Shown here one piece after another: positions 27,904-37,238 of a DNA stretch of 64,000 nt. The notes below the pieces were generated by a model. That model saw only the letters and a program-made list of their open reading frames with translations, had not been told where the DNA came from and made no database searches. The number at the start of each line of letters is the position of its first letter. Position 1 is the first letter of the stretch. This DNA comes from Enteractinococcus coprophilus (GTDB taxonomy: Bacteria > Actinomycetota > Actinomycetes > Actinomycetales > Micrococcaceae). A program made the position numbers and the translations under genes. Location of the stretch: the NCBI RefSeq assembly GCF_006716305.1, contig NZ_VFOU01000001.1, positions 682,001-746,000 on the forward strand, read 5' to 3'.

Positions 27904-29034
27904 GTGAAGTTCACAATCGGACGGGATGTTCTAACTGACGCTGTCACTTGGACCGCACGTTCTCTGTCACCTCGACCACCCGTTCCGGTTCTGCGTGGTT
28001 TGCTCATCACCGCTGAAGATAATCTCGTTTCGATCGCAAGCTTTGACTACGAAACCTCGGCCCAACTTGATGTTGAAGCTCATATTGATACCGAAGGCCA
28101 GATCCTGGTCGAAGGCCGCATGCTCAGCGACATCGTCAAATCGCTGCCGAACGCTCCGGTCACCATCGAATTAGCTGAATCTCGCGTCATCGTGACCTGT
28201 CAGAATTCCACATTTACCCTGGCCACCATGCCGGTTGAAGAATATCCGGCACTGCCGGCCATGCCAGAAGTCGCCGGCACCATCAACGGCTCAGTATTTT
28301 CAGAAGCCATTGCGCAGGTCACCGCCGCTGCTTCCAAAGACGACACGCTCCCGATTTTGACTGCAGTCAAAATCGAAATTGAAGGTGACACCATCACCTT
28401 CCTAGCAACTGACCGCTATCGTCTGGCCATGAAAGAAATCACCTGGACGCCGCATGATCCATCGATCTCGACCTCGGTGCTGGTGAAATCTCGCACCCTG
28501 ACCGAAGTGGCCCGCTCTCTCGGTGGCGGTGGAGAAATTGAATTTCGCCTCTCGTCTGAAGAGGATTCAACAGAACTAATTGGCTTCTCCTCCGGTGGAC
28601 GCCGGACCACCAGCTTGCTGGTTGATGGCGAATATCCGAAGATTCGTTCGCTTTTCCCAGAAGAATCAAATATTTATGCAACTGTTGATACCGGGCAGCT
28701 CGTGGAAGCTGTCAAACGTGTCGCGCTGGTTGCTGAGCGCAACACATCCTTGCTGATGTCCTTTACCGATGGTGAAGTCTCACTGTCAGCCGGGCAGGGC
28801 GACGACGCCTCAGCAACTGAATCTGTACCAGTGCAGTTGGACGGCGAAGACATTACCGTAGCCTTCAACCCCTCGTACCTCTCGGACGGCCTGAACGTCA
28901 TCGGCGGTGGCTACACCCGTTTCGCATTCACCAGCGCACCAAAACCGGCACTCCTGACGGGTAAAAAAGAACTCGAAGGCCCGCAGAATGACGACTACCG
29001 GTACTTGGTCATGCCGATCCGCATTCCAAACTAA
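27904..29034 (+). CDS. dnaN: DNA polymerase III beta sliding clamp
   Basis: A ring-shaped processivity factor for DNA polymerase III. The 376-residue protein shows the three clamp repeats. ARSLSPRPPVPVLRGLLI is in domain 1, DDTLPILTAVKIEIEGDTI with LATDRYRLAMKEI in domain 2, and the C-terminal PALLTGKK ... YRYLVMPIRI in domain 3. The ending P-I-R motif is conserved. It starts at GTG 27904. recF begins 3 bp after the stop codon. Confidence 0.97.
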   Translation: MKFTIGRDVLTDAVTWTARSLSPRPPVPVLRGLLITAEDNLVSIASFDYETSAQLDVEAHIDTEGQILVEGRMLSDIVKSLPNAPVTIELAESRVIVTCQNSTFTLATMPVEEYPALPAMPEVAGTINGSVFSEAIAQVTAAASKDDTLPILTAVKIEIEGDTITFLATDRYRLAMKEITWTPHDPSISTSVLVKSRTLTEVARSLGGGGEIEFRLSSEEDSTELIGFSSGGRRTTSLLVDGEYPKIRSLFPEESNIYATVDTGQLVEAVKRVALVAERNTSLLMSFTDGEVSLSAGQGDDASATESVPVQLDGEDITVAFNPSYLSDGLNVIGGGYTRFAFTSAPKPALLTGKKELEGPQNDDYRYLVMPIRIPN

Positions 29035-29036
29035 CC

Positions 29037-30287
29037 GTGTACCTGTCGCATCTTTCGCTGACCAACTATCGTTCATACGAACAAGCCGAAATTGAGTTCA
29101 AACCCGGCCCCAATATTCTGATCGGTGCTAACGGGGTCGGGAAAACCAATATCGCCGAAGCCATCAACTACCTGGCGGTCCAACACTCACACCGAGTTTC
29201 CCATGACCACCCTCTCGTGCGCATCGGTGCAACACAAGCGCTCGCGCGAGGCCGGATCCACCGTGGCGAACAGACCATCTCGATCGAATATGAGCTCAAC
29301 CCCGGAAAATCCAACCGGGTGGCCATCAACCGCGGGGCACCCCGACCAGCTCGGGAGGCCTATGGCATTTTCAAAGCCGTCCTCTTTGCCCCTGAAGACA
29401 TCGAATTAGTCGTTGGCCAACCCGATATTCGACGTCGCTTCATGGATGACCTCATCGTCCAGATGCGCCCGGCCCTCGGCGATGCTCGACGAGACTTTGA
29501 CCGGGTGCTCCGCCAACGCAACGCGTTATTGAAATCCGGACGCAAACCAGGATCCTGGACCGAGGAACACGAAACCACTCTGGCGGTGTGGAATGAACAC
29601 TTGTCACGGGCTGCCGCCAGACTCATCAACGGCCGGCTACACGCCCTACGCCTCTTGGCAGCACCGACGTCGACGGCCTATGCGGAACTGTCCAACGGCA
29701 ATAAGCCCGCCGGATTTGCGTATCAATCCACCGTGCCACTGGCCACCGGTCAGCATGCCGAAGTGCCCAATGAAGCTGATCTCTACCAAGCCGTCTTAGC
29801 GGAATTAGAAAACTCCTATCGTTCCGAACGCGACCGCGGGGTCACCCTGGTCGGGCCGCACCGCGATGACCTGGTCATCACCTTGGGTCCAGCGCCGGCC
29901 AAGGGCTTCGCCTCGCACGGGGAGATCTGGTCGCTAGCGCTGGCACTGCGTTTGGCGTCCTACCGAGTGCTGATAGAAGATGATCCAGACCCCAGAGCCA
30001 AACCGGTGCTCATTCTCGACGACGTCTTTGCCGAACTGGATGCTGCGCGCCGCAGTCGATTAGTCGAGATGACCCGGGATGCCGAACAGCTCATCATTAC
30101 CGCGGCAGTCACCGCAGATATCCCAGAGGGCCTTAACGCAACCCATATCCCGGTGCAGATGCGTGACGGTCTCTCATCACCCGGCGAGCACCTGACGGAT
30201 CTGGAAACGCTGAAAGTCATCGAAGCCAATCAATTCGAGGACGCCGAAGGCTCGGTGTCACTCGAGGAGAAAGGTGATGATGACTGA
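29037..30287 (+). CDS. recF: DNA replication and repair protein RecF
   Basis: An SMC-like ATPase that helps load RecA at gaps through the RecFOR pathway. It has Walker A ILIGANGVGKTNIAEAINYL, signature region LVGPHRDDL, and the Walker B segment AKPVLILDDVFAELDAARRS. The 416-residue length is normal for actinobacteria. It starts at GTG 29037, two bases after dnaN, and overlaps the following DUF721 gene by a few bases. Confidence 0.97.
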   Translation: MYLSHLSLTNYRSYEQAEIEFKPGPNILIGANGVGKTNIAEAINYLAVQHSHRVSHDHPLVRIGATQALARGRIHRGEQTISIEYELNPGKSNRVAINRGAPRPAREAYGIFKAVLFAPEDIELVVGQPDIRRRFMDDLIVQMRPALGDARRDFDRVLRQRNALLKSGRKPGSWTEEHETTLAVWNEHLSRAAARLINGRLHALRLLAAPTSTAYAELSNGNKPAGFAYQSTVPLATGQHAEVPNEADLYQAVLAELENSYRSERDRGVTLVGPHRDDLVITLGPAPAKGFASHGEIWSLALALRLASYRVLIEDDPDPRAKPVLILDDVFAELDAARRSRLVEMTRDAEQLIITAAVTADIPEGLNATHIPVQMRDGLSSPGEHLTDLETLKVIEANQFEDAEGSVSLEEKGDDD

Positions 30288-30780
30288 GCACGAGCGAGAA
30301 GAAGAACACGACCACATCGATGCGGCCGCAGCAGCGCTGCAACGAGTACGGCAAGCGGCGGCCGAGGCCGGGTTTCGTCCCGGGATGGTTGGCCAGCACC
30401 ACCGACGTCGGAAGAAAAAACGCGCTGCGCATGATGTGCCGGTGAAGACGTCGGGACCGCAGCCGATCGGGGATGTGTTTTCCAAATTCATTGCCCAGCG
30501 CGGGTGGAAAGAACCGGTCGCGGTGGGCTCGGTGTTAGCCGACTGGTCTTCGATTGTGGGCGAACAGATTGCCCAAAACGCCAAGGTCGAAAGTTTTGAA
30601 AACGCCACGTTGGTGTTGCGGGCATCGTCGACGGCGTGGGCGACGCAGTTGCGGTTACTCACCCCGCAGTTGATGCACAAATTTGATGAGCGGCTCGGGC
30701 CTGGTGTCATCACCAAGCTGGAAATCAAGGGCCCGGCGAGTGGTGGCTACGGTCGGCGCGGCCGAGGACGCTGGCGTTAA
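30280..30780 (+). CDS. DUF721 protein, DciA-like helicase loader/operator
   Basis: A 166-residue protein of the DUF721 (DciA-related) family, thought to support replicative helicase DnaB loading in bacteria lacking DnaC. The DUF721 core GDVFSKFIAQRGWKEPVAVG followed by VLADWSSIVGEQIAQN and TLVLRASSTAWATQLRLLTP is clear. The N-terminus is rich in basic residues (HHRRRKKKR). GTG 30274, ATG 30277 and ATG 30280 are all in frame. I favour 30280 from the AAAGG spacing. The start overlaps the recF stop, giving coupling in dnaN-recF-DUF721. Confidence 0.9.
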   Translation: MTEHEREEEHDHIDAAAAALQRVRQAAAEAGFRPGMVGQHHRRRKKKRAAHDVPVKTSGPQPIGDVFSKFIAQRGWKEPVAVGSVLADWSSIVGEQIAQNAKVESFENATLVLRASSTAWATQLRLLTPQLMHKFDERLGPGVITKLEIKGPASGGYGRRGRGRWR

Positions 30781-31001
30781 TCTTGCGACGTCCTAAGGGG
30801 CTGTAGAGCGATTTGTGAGACGACAGATGATACCGGGGTCATAATTAGGCCTGCGATGACGCTCTCAAGGCAATTTTGGGCGTTCTGAGCGAGGTTTTAG
30901 CCGACAGCACCCCTGAAATTTGGGCGAAATCACACACAATGTCGTAGAATAGGGACGTTATAGACTTTCTGATTTAGATCTGCACAGGAGCAATACGGCC
31001 C

Positions 31002-33128
31002 GTGGTTGAAAATTTAACTGACAATCCAGCTATGCCTACAGAGGTGCAGCCTTCTGAACTGCAACGCGTGGAGCATTCCTATGAAGCAGGCGACATCACC
31101 GTGCTGGAGGGCCTCGAAGCGGTCCGCAAGCGCCCGGGGATGTACATTGGCTCCACTTCCGAACGTGGACTCCACCACCTGGTATATGAAGTCGTTGATA
31201 ACTCGGTCGATGAGGCCCTGGCCGGGCACGCAGATACCATCCACGTCACCCTAACTAAAGACGGTGGCGTGCGGGTAGAAGACAACGGGCGTGGTATTCC
31301 GGTCGATATGCACCCGACGGAAAATAAACCCACCGTTGAAGTGGTCATGACCGTACTGCACGCCGGCGGGAAATTCGGTGGCGGCGGCTATGCCGTCTCG
31401 GGTGGTCTGCACGGCGTGGGTGTTTCGGTGGTCAATGCGCTGTCCGAGCGCGTGGACGTCGAAATTCACCGGCAGGGTTACATTTGGAGCATCTCCTTTA
31501 AGAACGGGGGAGTGCTCGACAATGCCCTGCAGCAGGGTGGGGAAACTGATCGCACCGGTACCAGCGTCACGTTCTACCCGGACCCAGAAATCTTTGAGAC
31601 CACGGTGTTCGATTTTGAAACCCTGCGCGCTCGCTTCCAACAGATGGCGTTCCTGAACAAGGGTCTGCGCATCACGCTGACCGATGAGCGTGACAACGCC
31701 GTCGAAACCGTAGAATACGCCGATGAAATTGCCGGTGAATCCGATGCCGAAACCCTGGCCGAGGCTGAAGAAGACCTACAGGCCGAAGGCCACGAGGGTC
31801 CGGATACGCCACCAGAATCAACCGTGCGTCGAGTTGATTACATGTATGAACACGGTCTGCTGGACTATGTGACCTACCTGAATAAAACCAAACGCGCCGA
31901 GCTCATCCACGAAGACGTTATTGCGTTTGAAAAAGAAGACACCGACATGGGCATGGCCATCGAGGTCGCTATGCAGTGGACAACGGCCTACTCCGAGTCG
32001 GTGCACACCTATGCGAACACGATTAATACCCACGAGGGTGGAACGCACGAAGAAGGCTTCCGCGGCTCGCTGACCTCACTGGTCAACCGGTACGCGCGCG
32101 AGAAACAAATCCTGCGCGATAAAGACGAAAACCTCACCGGTGACGACATTCGCGAAGGCCTGACCGCCGTCATTTCGGTCAAACTGGCCGAACCACAATT
32201 CGAAGGCCAGACCAAGACCAAACTCGGCAACTCCGAAGCCCGCGGGTATGTGTACTCGGCCATGACCGAACAGCTTGGCGACTGGCTCGAAGCCCACCCC
32301 GGCCCGGCACGCGACATCATCCGCAAAGCCCAGCAGGCCGCACACGCCCGTATGGCCGCACGCAAGGCTCGCGAGAACGCCCGGCGCAAATCGCCGCTGG
32401 AATCCTTCGGCATGCCCGGCAAATTGAGCGACTGCTCGTCGAAAGACCCGGAAGAATCCGAAATTTACATTGTTGAAGGTGACTCGGCCGGTGGCTCGGC
32501 CAAACAGGGTCGCGACCCTCGCACCCAAGCGATCCTGCCGTTACGCGGAAAGATCCTCAACGTCGAACGCGCCCGCCTCGACCGCGCCCTGGGGAACGCT
32601 GAAGTCCAAGCCATGATCACCGCGTTCGGTACCGGCATCGGCGAAGAATTCGACATCACCAAGGCCCGCTACCACAAGATCGTGCTCATGGCCGACGCCG
32701 ACGTCGACGGCCAGCACATCACCACGCTGCTGCTGACCCTGTTGTTCCGCTACATGCGCCCACTGATCGAGCACGGCTACGTCTACCTGGCCCAGCCACC
32801 GCTGTACAAAATCAAATGGTCCAACCACCAGGACGAACACGTGTTCACCGACGAACAGCGCGATGAGGCCCTGGCCCGCGGTGAAGAAAAAGGCTGGCGC
32901 CTACCCAAAGACAACGCGATCCAGCGCTATAAGGGTCTGGGCGAAATGAACTATCAAGAACTGTGGGAAACCACCATGGATCCAGAGCATCGCACCCTGC
33001 TCCAGGTGACCATGGACGACGCCGCAGCCGCCGACCAAGTGTTTTCGATGCTGATGGGCGAAGACGTCGAATCCCGACGCAACTTCATCCAGCAGAACGC
33101 TAAAGACGTGCGCTTCTTGGACATCTAA
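31002..33128 (+). CDS. gyrB: DNA gyrase subunit B
   Basis: ATPase subunit of gyrase, which introduces negative supercoils. The GHKL ATP site is visible as [20 protein letters not shown] and [12 protein letters not shown], with [19 protein letters not shown] forming the lid. The TOPRIM domain has [20 protein letters not shown] and [13 protein letters not shown]. The acidic stretch after residue about 245 ([18 protein letters not shown]) is an insertion common in actinobacteria. It starts at GTG 31002. Length 708. gyrA follows after 60 bp. Confidence 0.98.
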   Translation: MVENLTDNPAMPTEVQPSELQRVEHSYEAGDITVLEGLEAVRKRPGMYIGSTSERGLHHLVYEVVDNSVDEALAGHADTIHVTLTKDGGVRVEDNGRGIPVDMHPTENKPTVEVVMTVLHAGGKFGGGGYAVSGGLHGVGVSVVNALSERVDVEIHRQGYIWSISFKNGGVLDNALQQGGETDRTGTSVTFYPDPEIFETTVFDFETLRARFQQMAFLNKGLRITLTDERDNAVETVEYADEIAGESDAETLAEAEEDLQAEGHEGPDTPPESTVRRVDYMYEHGLLDYVTYLNKTKRAELIHEDVIAFEKEDTDMGMAIEVAMQWTTAYSESVHTYANTINTHEGGTHEEGFRGSLTSLVNRYAREKQILRDKDENLTGDDIREGLTAVISVKLAEPQFEGQTKTKLGNSEARGYVYSAMTEQLGDWLEAHPGPARDIIRKAQQAAHARMAARKARENARRKSPLESFGMPGKLSDCSSKDPEESEIYIVEGDSAGGSAKQGRDPRTQAILPLRGKILNVERARLDRALGNAEVQAMITAFGTGIGEEFDITKARYHKIVLMADADVDGQHITTLLLTLLFRYMRPLIEHGYVYLAQPPLYKIKWSNHQDEHVFTDEQRDEALARGEEKGWRLPKDNAIQRYKGLGEMNYQELWETTMDPEHRTLLQVTMDDAAAADQVFSMLMGEDVESRRNFIQQNAKDVRFLDI

Positions 33129-33188
33129 CCTGCCGCCCGCACAGCCGCACAACTTTTTTGACGAACAACCCGGAGAGATGACTAGCCC

Positions 33189-35777
33189 GTGAGTGACGAG
33201 CAAACCCCAATGACTGACCAGCCAGAACAGCGGTCCGGCGTCGACCAGATTGATCTCCAGACCGAAATGAAACGGTCCTACCTCGACTACGCGATGGCCG
33301 TAATCGTGGGACGCGCCCTACCCGACGTACGCGACGGCCTGAAACCCGTCCACCGCCGCGTGATCTACGCAATGTACGACGGCGGCTACCGCCCAGAGCG
33401 CTCCTTCAATAAATCCGCCCGCGTGGTCGGCGAAGTCATGGGGAACTACCACCCCCACGGTGACAGTGCTATCTATGACACCCTGGTTCGCCTCGTCCAA
33501 GACTGGGTCATGCGCTACCCGCTGGCCCTAGGTCAAGGAAACTTTGGTTCTCCCGGTAACGATGGTGCAGCCGCCCAGCGTTACACCGAAACCAAAATGG
33601 CGCCGCTGGCCATGGAAATGGTCCGCGACATCGACGAAGACACCGTCGACTTCCAGGACAACTACGACGGCAAACAGCAAGAACCCACCGTGCTGCCCGC
33701 CCGCTACCCCAACCTCTTAGTCAACGGGTCCACCGGTATTGCCGTCGGTATGGCCACCCAGATCCCACCGCATAACCTGCGCGAAGTCGCCGAGGGCGTC
33801 CAGTGGTACCTGGACAACCCCGAGGCCAGCCGCGAAGAACTCCTGGAAGCCCTACTGAAGCGCATCAAGGGCCCAGACTTCCCATCCGGCGCCACCATCC
33901 TCGGCCACGCCGGGATCGAACAGGCCTATCGCACCGGTCGCGGCTCGATCACCATGCGCGCTGTGGTCAACGTTGAAGAGATCCAGAACCGCACGTGCCT
34001 GGTTATCACCGAACTGCCCTACATGGCCAACCCGGACAACCTCGCCCGGCGCATCGCCGAGCTGATCAACGAGGGCAAACTGTCCGGCATCGCCGATGTC
34101 CGAGACGAAACCTCCGGCCGCACCGGCCAGCGCCTCATTATTATTCTCAAGCGCGACGCCGTGCCGAAGGTCGTACTGAATAACCTGTATAAGCACACCG
34201 CACTGCAGGAAAACTTCTCGGCCAACATGTTGGCCCTGGTCGACGGCGTGCCACGCACCCTGAGCCTCGACGGCTTCGTGCACTACTGGGTCAAACACCA
34301 GGTCGAAGTCATCGTCCGCCGGACCGCGTACCGTAAACGCAAGGCCGAAGAACGCGCGCACATCCTCCAGGGCCTGCTCAAAGCCCTCGACATGCTCGAC
34401 GAGGTCATCTCGACCATTCGCGCATCGGCCTCGGCCGATGTGGCCCGCGAAGAGCTCAAGACCCTGCTGACCATCGACGACGAACAAGCCCGCGCGATCC
34501 TGCTGATGCAGCTGCGCCAGCTGGCCGCCCTGGAACGTCAGAACATCCAGGACGAATACGACGAGCTGCAAGCCAAGATCGCCGAATACATCGCGATCCT
34601 GGAATCGCCGATTCGTCAGCGCGAAGTCATCTCCGAAGAACTCGCCGGCATTGTCGAGCGCCACGGCGATGAGCGTCGCACCGAGATCCTCTACGGCTAC
34701 GACGGCGACATGTCGATCGAAGACCTCATCCCAGAAGAAGAAGTCGTCGTCACGATCACCCGCTCCGGGTACGTCAAGCGCACCAAGGTCGACAACTACC
34801 GCGCCCAGAACCGCGGCGGCAAAGGTGTGCGCGGCGCGGCCCTGCGCGACGAAGACGTCGTCGAACACTTCTTCACGACCTCAACGCATAACTGGTTGCT
34901 GTTCTTCACGAACTTTGGTCGCGTCTACCGGATCAAAGGCTATGAGCTCCAAGAGGCCGGCAGGGATGCCCGCGGCCAACACGTCGCCAACGTGCTGGCC
35001 TTCCAGCCCGATGAACACATCGCGCAGGTTCTGACCCTGGAAACATACGAGGACGCCCCGTACCTGGTGTTGGCCACCAAGTCGGGTATGGTCAAAAAAT
35101 CCCGACTGGCCGACTACGACAGCCCACGCCAAGCCGGTCTGATCGCGATCAACCTCAACGAGGACGATGAAGTCGTGGCCGCCAAACTCATTGACGAGAC
35201 CGATGACCTGATCCTGATCTCCCGCAAGGGCCAATCGCTGCGTTTCACCGCCACCGACGAAGCTTTGCGCCCGATGGGTCGCGCCACCGCCGGTGTACGC
35301 GGCATGAAATTCCGCGAAGACGACAAATTGCTGACCATGGCGGTCATCGAAGACGACGCCTACGTCTTTACGATCACCGATGGCGGTTTCGCTAAGCGCA
35401 CGTCCGTCGACGAGTACCGAACCCAAAACCGCGGTGGCTACGGCATTAAGGTCGCCAATCTGCCAGAAGCACGTGGCGAACTGGTCGGTGGTGAAGTCGT
35501 CAAGGACGATACCGAAGTGCTGGTCATCATGGAATCCGGGAACGTCGTACGCTCAGCCGTTGAACAAGTCCCAATCCGTGGACGCGACACTATGGGCGTC
35601 ATCTTCGCCTCACCAGGCAAGAACGACCGCATCGTTGGTGCAACCCTGAACTACGAAATCGATGACCTCGACGACGACGCCGATCAAGGCGATGAAACCG
35701 AGGGCACCACAACAGATGAATCCACCGTCCAAGATCAGGTATCCTCGGATACTGACCGGAACGACGAAGGAGCATAG
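33189..35777 (+). CDS. gyrA: DNA gyrase subunit A
   Basis: The breakage-reunion subunit. The quinolone-resistance-determining region reads [20 protein letters not shown], with Ser and Asp at the positions usually linked to susceptibility. The catalytic tyrosine is in [12 protein letters not shown]. The C-terminal beta-pinwheel is marked by the GyrA-box-like [17 protein letters not shown]. Length 862, ending in an acidic tail. It starts at GTG 33189. The DUF3566 gene follows at a 1-bp distance. Confidence 0.98.
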   Translation: MSDEQTPMTDQPEQRSGVDQIDLQTEMKRSYLDYAMAVIVGRALPDVRDGLKPVHRRVIYAMYDGGYRPERSFNKSARVVGEVMGNYHPHGDSAIYDTLVRLVQDWVMRYPLALGQGNFGSPGNDGAAAQRYTETKMAPLAMEMVRDIDEDTVDFQDNYDGKQQEPTVLPARYPNLLVNGSTGIAVGMATQIPPHNLREVAEGVQWYLDNPEASREELLEALLKRIKGPDFPSGATILGHAGIEQAYRTGRGSITMRAVVNVEEIQNRTCLVITELPYMANPDNLARRIAELINEGKLSGIADVRDETSGRTGQRLIIILKRDAVPKVVLNNLYKHTALQENFSANMLALVDGVPRTLSLDGFVHYWVKHQVEVIVRRTAYRKRKAEERAHILQGLLKALDMLDEVISTIRASASADVAREELKTLLTIDDEQARAILLMQLRQLAALERQNIQDEYDELQAKIAEYIAILESPIRQREVISEELAGIVERHGDERRTEILYGYDGDMSIEDLIPEEEVVVTITRSGYVKRTKVDNYRAQNRGGKGVRGAALRDEDVVEHFFTTSTHNWLLFFTNFGRVYRIKGYELQEAGRDARGQHVANVLAFQPDEHIAQVLTLETYEDAPYLVLATKSGMVKKSRLADYDSPRQAGLIAINLNEDDEVVAAKLIDETDDLILISRKGQSLRFTATDEALRPMGRATAGVRGMKFREDDKLLTMAVIEDDAYVFTITDGGFAKRTSVDEYRTQNRGGYGIKVANLPEARGELVGGEVVKDDTEVLVIMESGNVVRSAVEQVPIRGRDTMGVIFASPGKNDRIVGATLNYEIDDLDDDADQGDETEGTTTDESTVQDQVSSDTDRNDEGA

Positions 35778-35778
35778 T

Positions 35779-36261
35779 TTGAGTAAGACTCAAGCCGCCA
35801 AAACCACCAAGGGTGGCAGTAAGCCGGCGAGCAAAGGCAAGCCAAAAGCTAAAGCTGGCGCCGGTAAAGGCCTCGTTCGTCCGGCACCAAAAGCCAAAGC
35901 ACGCCGCGCCAAGCTCGTCATCGCCAAAGTTGACGCCTGGTCCGTCTTTAAGATCTCCTTCCTACTGTCCGTAGGTCTCGGGATCGTCACCGTGGTCGCA
36001 GGGATTTTCCTGTGGACCACCATGGACCTCACCGGCATCTTCGATGACATCAACGCTCTGCTCGGCACCATCCTTGGCACAGAGGGCGGCGGTACGCAGA
36101 TCCAAGAGCTCTTCACCCTGGGTCAGGTCGCGTCGATGACGACGATCATCGCGGTCCTCAACGTTGTCTTAATCACCATCGCAGCCTCACTGGCAGCGCT
36201 GTTATACAACGTGTGTGCCTCTTTGGTCGGTGGAGTTGGTCTTACCCTTACAGACGACTAA
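35779..36261 (+). CDS. DUF3566 transmembrane protein
   Basis: A small membrane protein that follows gyrA in most actinobacteria. Its function is unknown. I assigned TTG 35779 (MSKTQAAKTTKGG), which has GAAGGAG in front. The frame is open earlier but lies inside gyrA. The N-terminal 55 residues are Lys/Ala-rich and low in complexity. VDAWSVFKISFLLSVGLGIV begins the DUF3566 domain with TM1, and a second TM (MTTIIAVLNVVLITIAASLA) near the C-terminus leads to GGVGLTLTDD, the typical ending. Confidence 0.9.
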   Translation: MSKTQAAKTTKGGSKPASKGKPKAKAGAGKGLVRPAPKAKARRAKLVIAKVDAWSVFKISFLLSVGLGIVTVVAGIFLWTTMDLTGIFDDINALLGTILGTEGGGTQIQELFTLGQVASMTTIIAVLNVVLITIAASLAALLYNVCASLVGGVGLTLTDD

Positions 36262-36346
36262 GAAACATACCCTTCCGATTTTGCTTTTTTGAAATTCGGG
36301 TGTAAGGTTATATTTCGGTTCGGGTCACTGACCTGTTCCGAAATGA

Positions 36347-36420
36347 GGGCGTATAGCTCAGGCGGTTAGAGCGCATCGCTGATAACGATGAGGTCCCAAG
36401 TTCAAGTCTTGGTACGCCCA
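36347..36420 (+). tRNA. tRNA-Ile(GAT)
   Basis: A 74-nt cloverleaf. The acceptor GGGCGTA pairs with TACGCCC, with discriminator A. The D-arm is AGCTCAGGCGGTTAGAGCG and the anticodon loop CTGATAA has anticodon GAT. The T-arm contains GTTCAAGTC. The gene does not encode CCA. It precedes the DLW-39 peptide and tRNA-Ala, a common actinobacterial arrangement after gyrA. Confidence 0.97.
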
Positions 36421-36441
36421 CTACACCAGTAAGGAGTAGGC

Positions 36442-36561
36442 ATGAAAAAAGTTCTTCTAGGACTTGCCATGATCGCTGCTGCAGGTGTAACTTATAAGAT
36501 CGTTGCTGATCGTAAAGAAGCTCAAGATATTTGGGCAGCAGCAACGGATATAATCGAATAA
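36442..36561 (+). CDS. DLW-39 family peptide
   Basis: A 39-residue peptide: MKKVLLGLAMIAAAGVTYKI followed by VADRKEAQDIWAAATDIIE. It has one hydrophobic helix and a short charged tail. The family is named for its 39-residue size and a conserved DLW tripeptide, here DIW. It lies exactly where this family is found, between tRNA-Ile and tRNA-Ala. It starts at ATG 36442 with AAGGAG 7 nt upstream. Function unknown. It is too short for most gene-finding cut-offs. Confidence 0.92.
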   Translation: MKKVLLGLAMIAAAGVTYKIVADRKEAQDIWAAATDIIE

Positions 36562-36567
36562 GTCCTC

Positions 36568-36640
36568 GGGGGCATGGCGCAATTGGTAGCGCACCTGCTT
36601 TGCAAGCAGGGGGTTAGGGGTTCGAGTCCCCTTGCCTCCA
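36568..36640 (+). tRNA. tRNA-Ala(TGC)
   Basis: A 73-nt cloverleaf. The acceptor GGGGGCA pairs with TGCCTCC, with one G-U pair. The D-arm is GCGCAATTGGTAGCGC and the anticodon loop TTTGCAA has anticodon TGC. The T-loop is GTTCGAGTC. CCA is not encoded. Its 3' end is duplicated at 37107-37119. Confidence 0.97.
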
Positions 36641-36641
36641 C
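36629..36641 (+). repeat. Putative attachment half in the tRNA-Ala 3' end
   Basis: CCCTTGCCTCCAC, the last 12 bases of tRNA-Ala plus one base, recurs exactly at 37107-37119. tRNA 3' ends are classical targets of tyrosine integrases, so this pair looks like att core repeats of a small or decayed element. No integrase gene is present. Confidence 0.5.
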
Positions 36642-36692
36642 CGATATCTTGGGTCGCGACATTGTTGAAAGATAAGGCGCGACATGGATGAT

Positions 36693-36724
36693 AAAAGCTC
36701 TGGAATTCATTTTCCAGAGCTTTT
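36693..36724 (+). terminator. Intrinsic terminator of the tRNA/DLW-39 unit
   Basis: A 13-bp perfect stem (36693-36705 with 36712-36724) ending in a TTTT run, 52 bp after tRNA-Ala. Confidence 0.9.
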
Positions 36725-36984
36725 GTCGTTGCTGGAGTTTTTCATGGGCTCACCCGATTCTAAGCAAGCGAGCTTGTGGACTTTATGAACCTGCTCGGTA
36801 CAGCTGCTGAACCGAATGTAACCGTTGCTGCAGCAGTGGGCCGTGGGAGAATCAAAGCGCAGATTCTGGTCGTTCTGAGTGGCAGTGGACATCTCTCCTG
36901 GGACGCTTGAGCATGGACAGGGCCTCGGAGGGTACACTGCACGAGCAGTCATCACCGACAACGATGTCGCCACTCACTGGTCCA

Positions 36985-37024
36985 CGATTACTAGGCCAAA
37001 CTGTCGATTACTAGGCCAAACTGT
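36985..37024 (+). repeat. 20-bp perfect tandem duplication
   Basis: The unit CGATTACTAGGCCAAACTGT occurs twice head to tail with no difference. Only two units, with no spacers, so it is not a CRISPR array. Confidence 0.9.
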
Positions 37025-37106
37025 CAAGGAGGTCCCGACTCGCCGGTCAACGACCACAAGGGTTCACCCAGACTAAATCTTGTCTACGATGTTGTGACAC
37101 TACACA

Positions 37107-37119
37107 CCCTTGCCTCCAC
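37107..37119 (+). repeat. Second copy of the tRNA-Ala 3' end
   Basis: CCCTTGCCTCCAC, identical to 36629-36641, in the same orientation. It marks a likely junction of an integrated element just before the defence island. Confidence 0.5.
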
Positions 37120-37134
37120 TCTAAAGGTCATCGT

Positions 37135-37177
37135 CGAAAAAGTACGTCCCAGTCACTGACTGGGACGTACTTTTTCG
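37135..37177. terminator. Long bidirectional hairpin before the island
   Basis: A perfect 21-bp inverted repeat (37135-37155 and 37157-37177) whose outer part is A5 on one side and T5 on the other, so each strand reads as a GC stem followed by a T-tract. It separates the tRNA region from the NACHT gene. Confidence 0.92.
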
Positions 37178-37238
37178 TTAAGATTGTGTAGACGATACCG
37201 CATTGTTCTGTAACGAGATCGACTGAAGCAGGGATTGA

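Larger units (their letters stand above)
36725..37134. other. Gene-free segment between the tRNA unit and the island
   Basis: No convincing gene. It holds the 20-bp tandem duplication at 36985-37024 and the copy of the tRNA-Ala 3' end at 37107-37119. I see no integrase, excisionase or transposase remnant in any frame. Confidence 0.6.

Noticed and set aside
33852-34868. Long open frame (338 codons) on the strand opposite gyrA
   Set aside because: It lies entirely antisense to an unmistakable gyrA, has biased His/Asp/Val composition typical of the reverse complement of high-GC coding DNA, and shows no domain.
36985-37024. CRISPR-like direct repeat
   Set aside because: Only two units with no spacer between them and no cas genes nearby.
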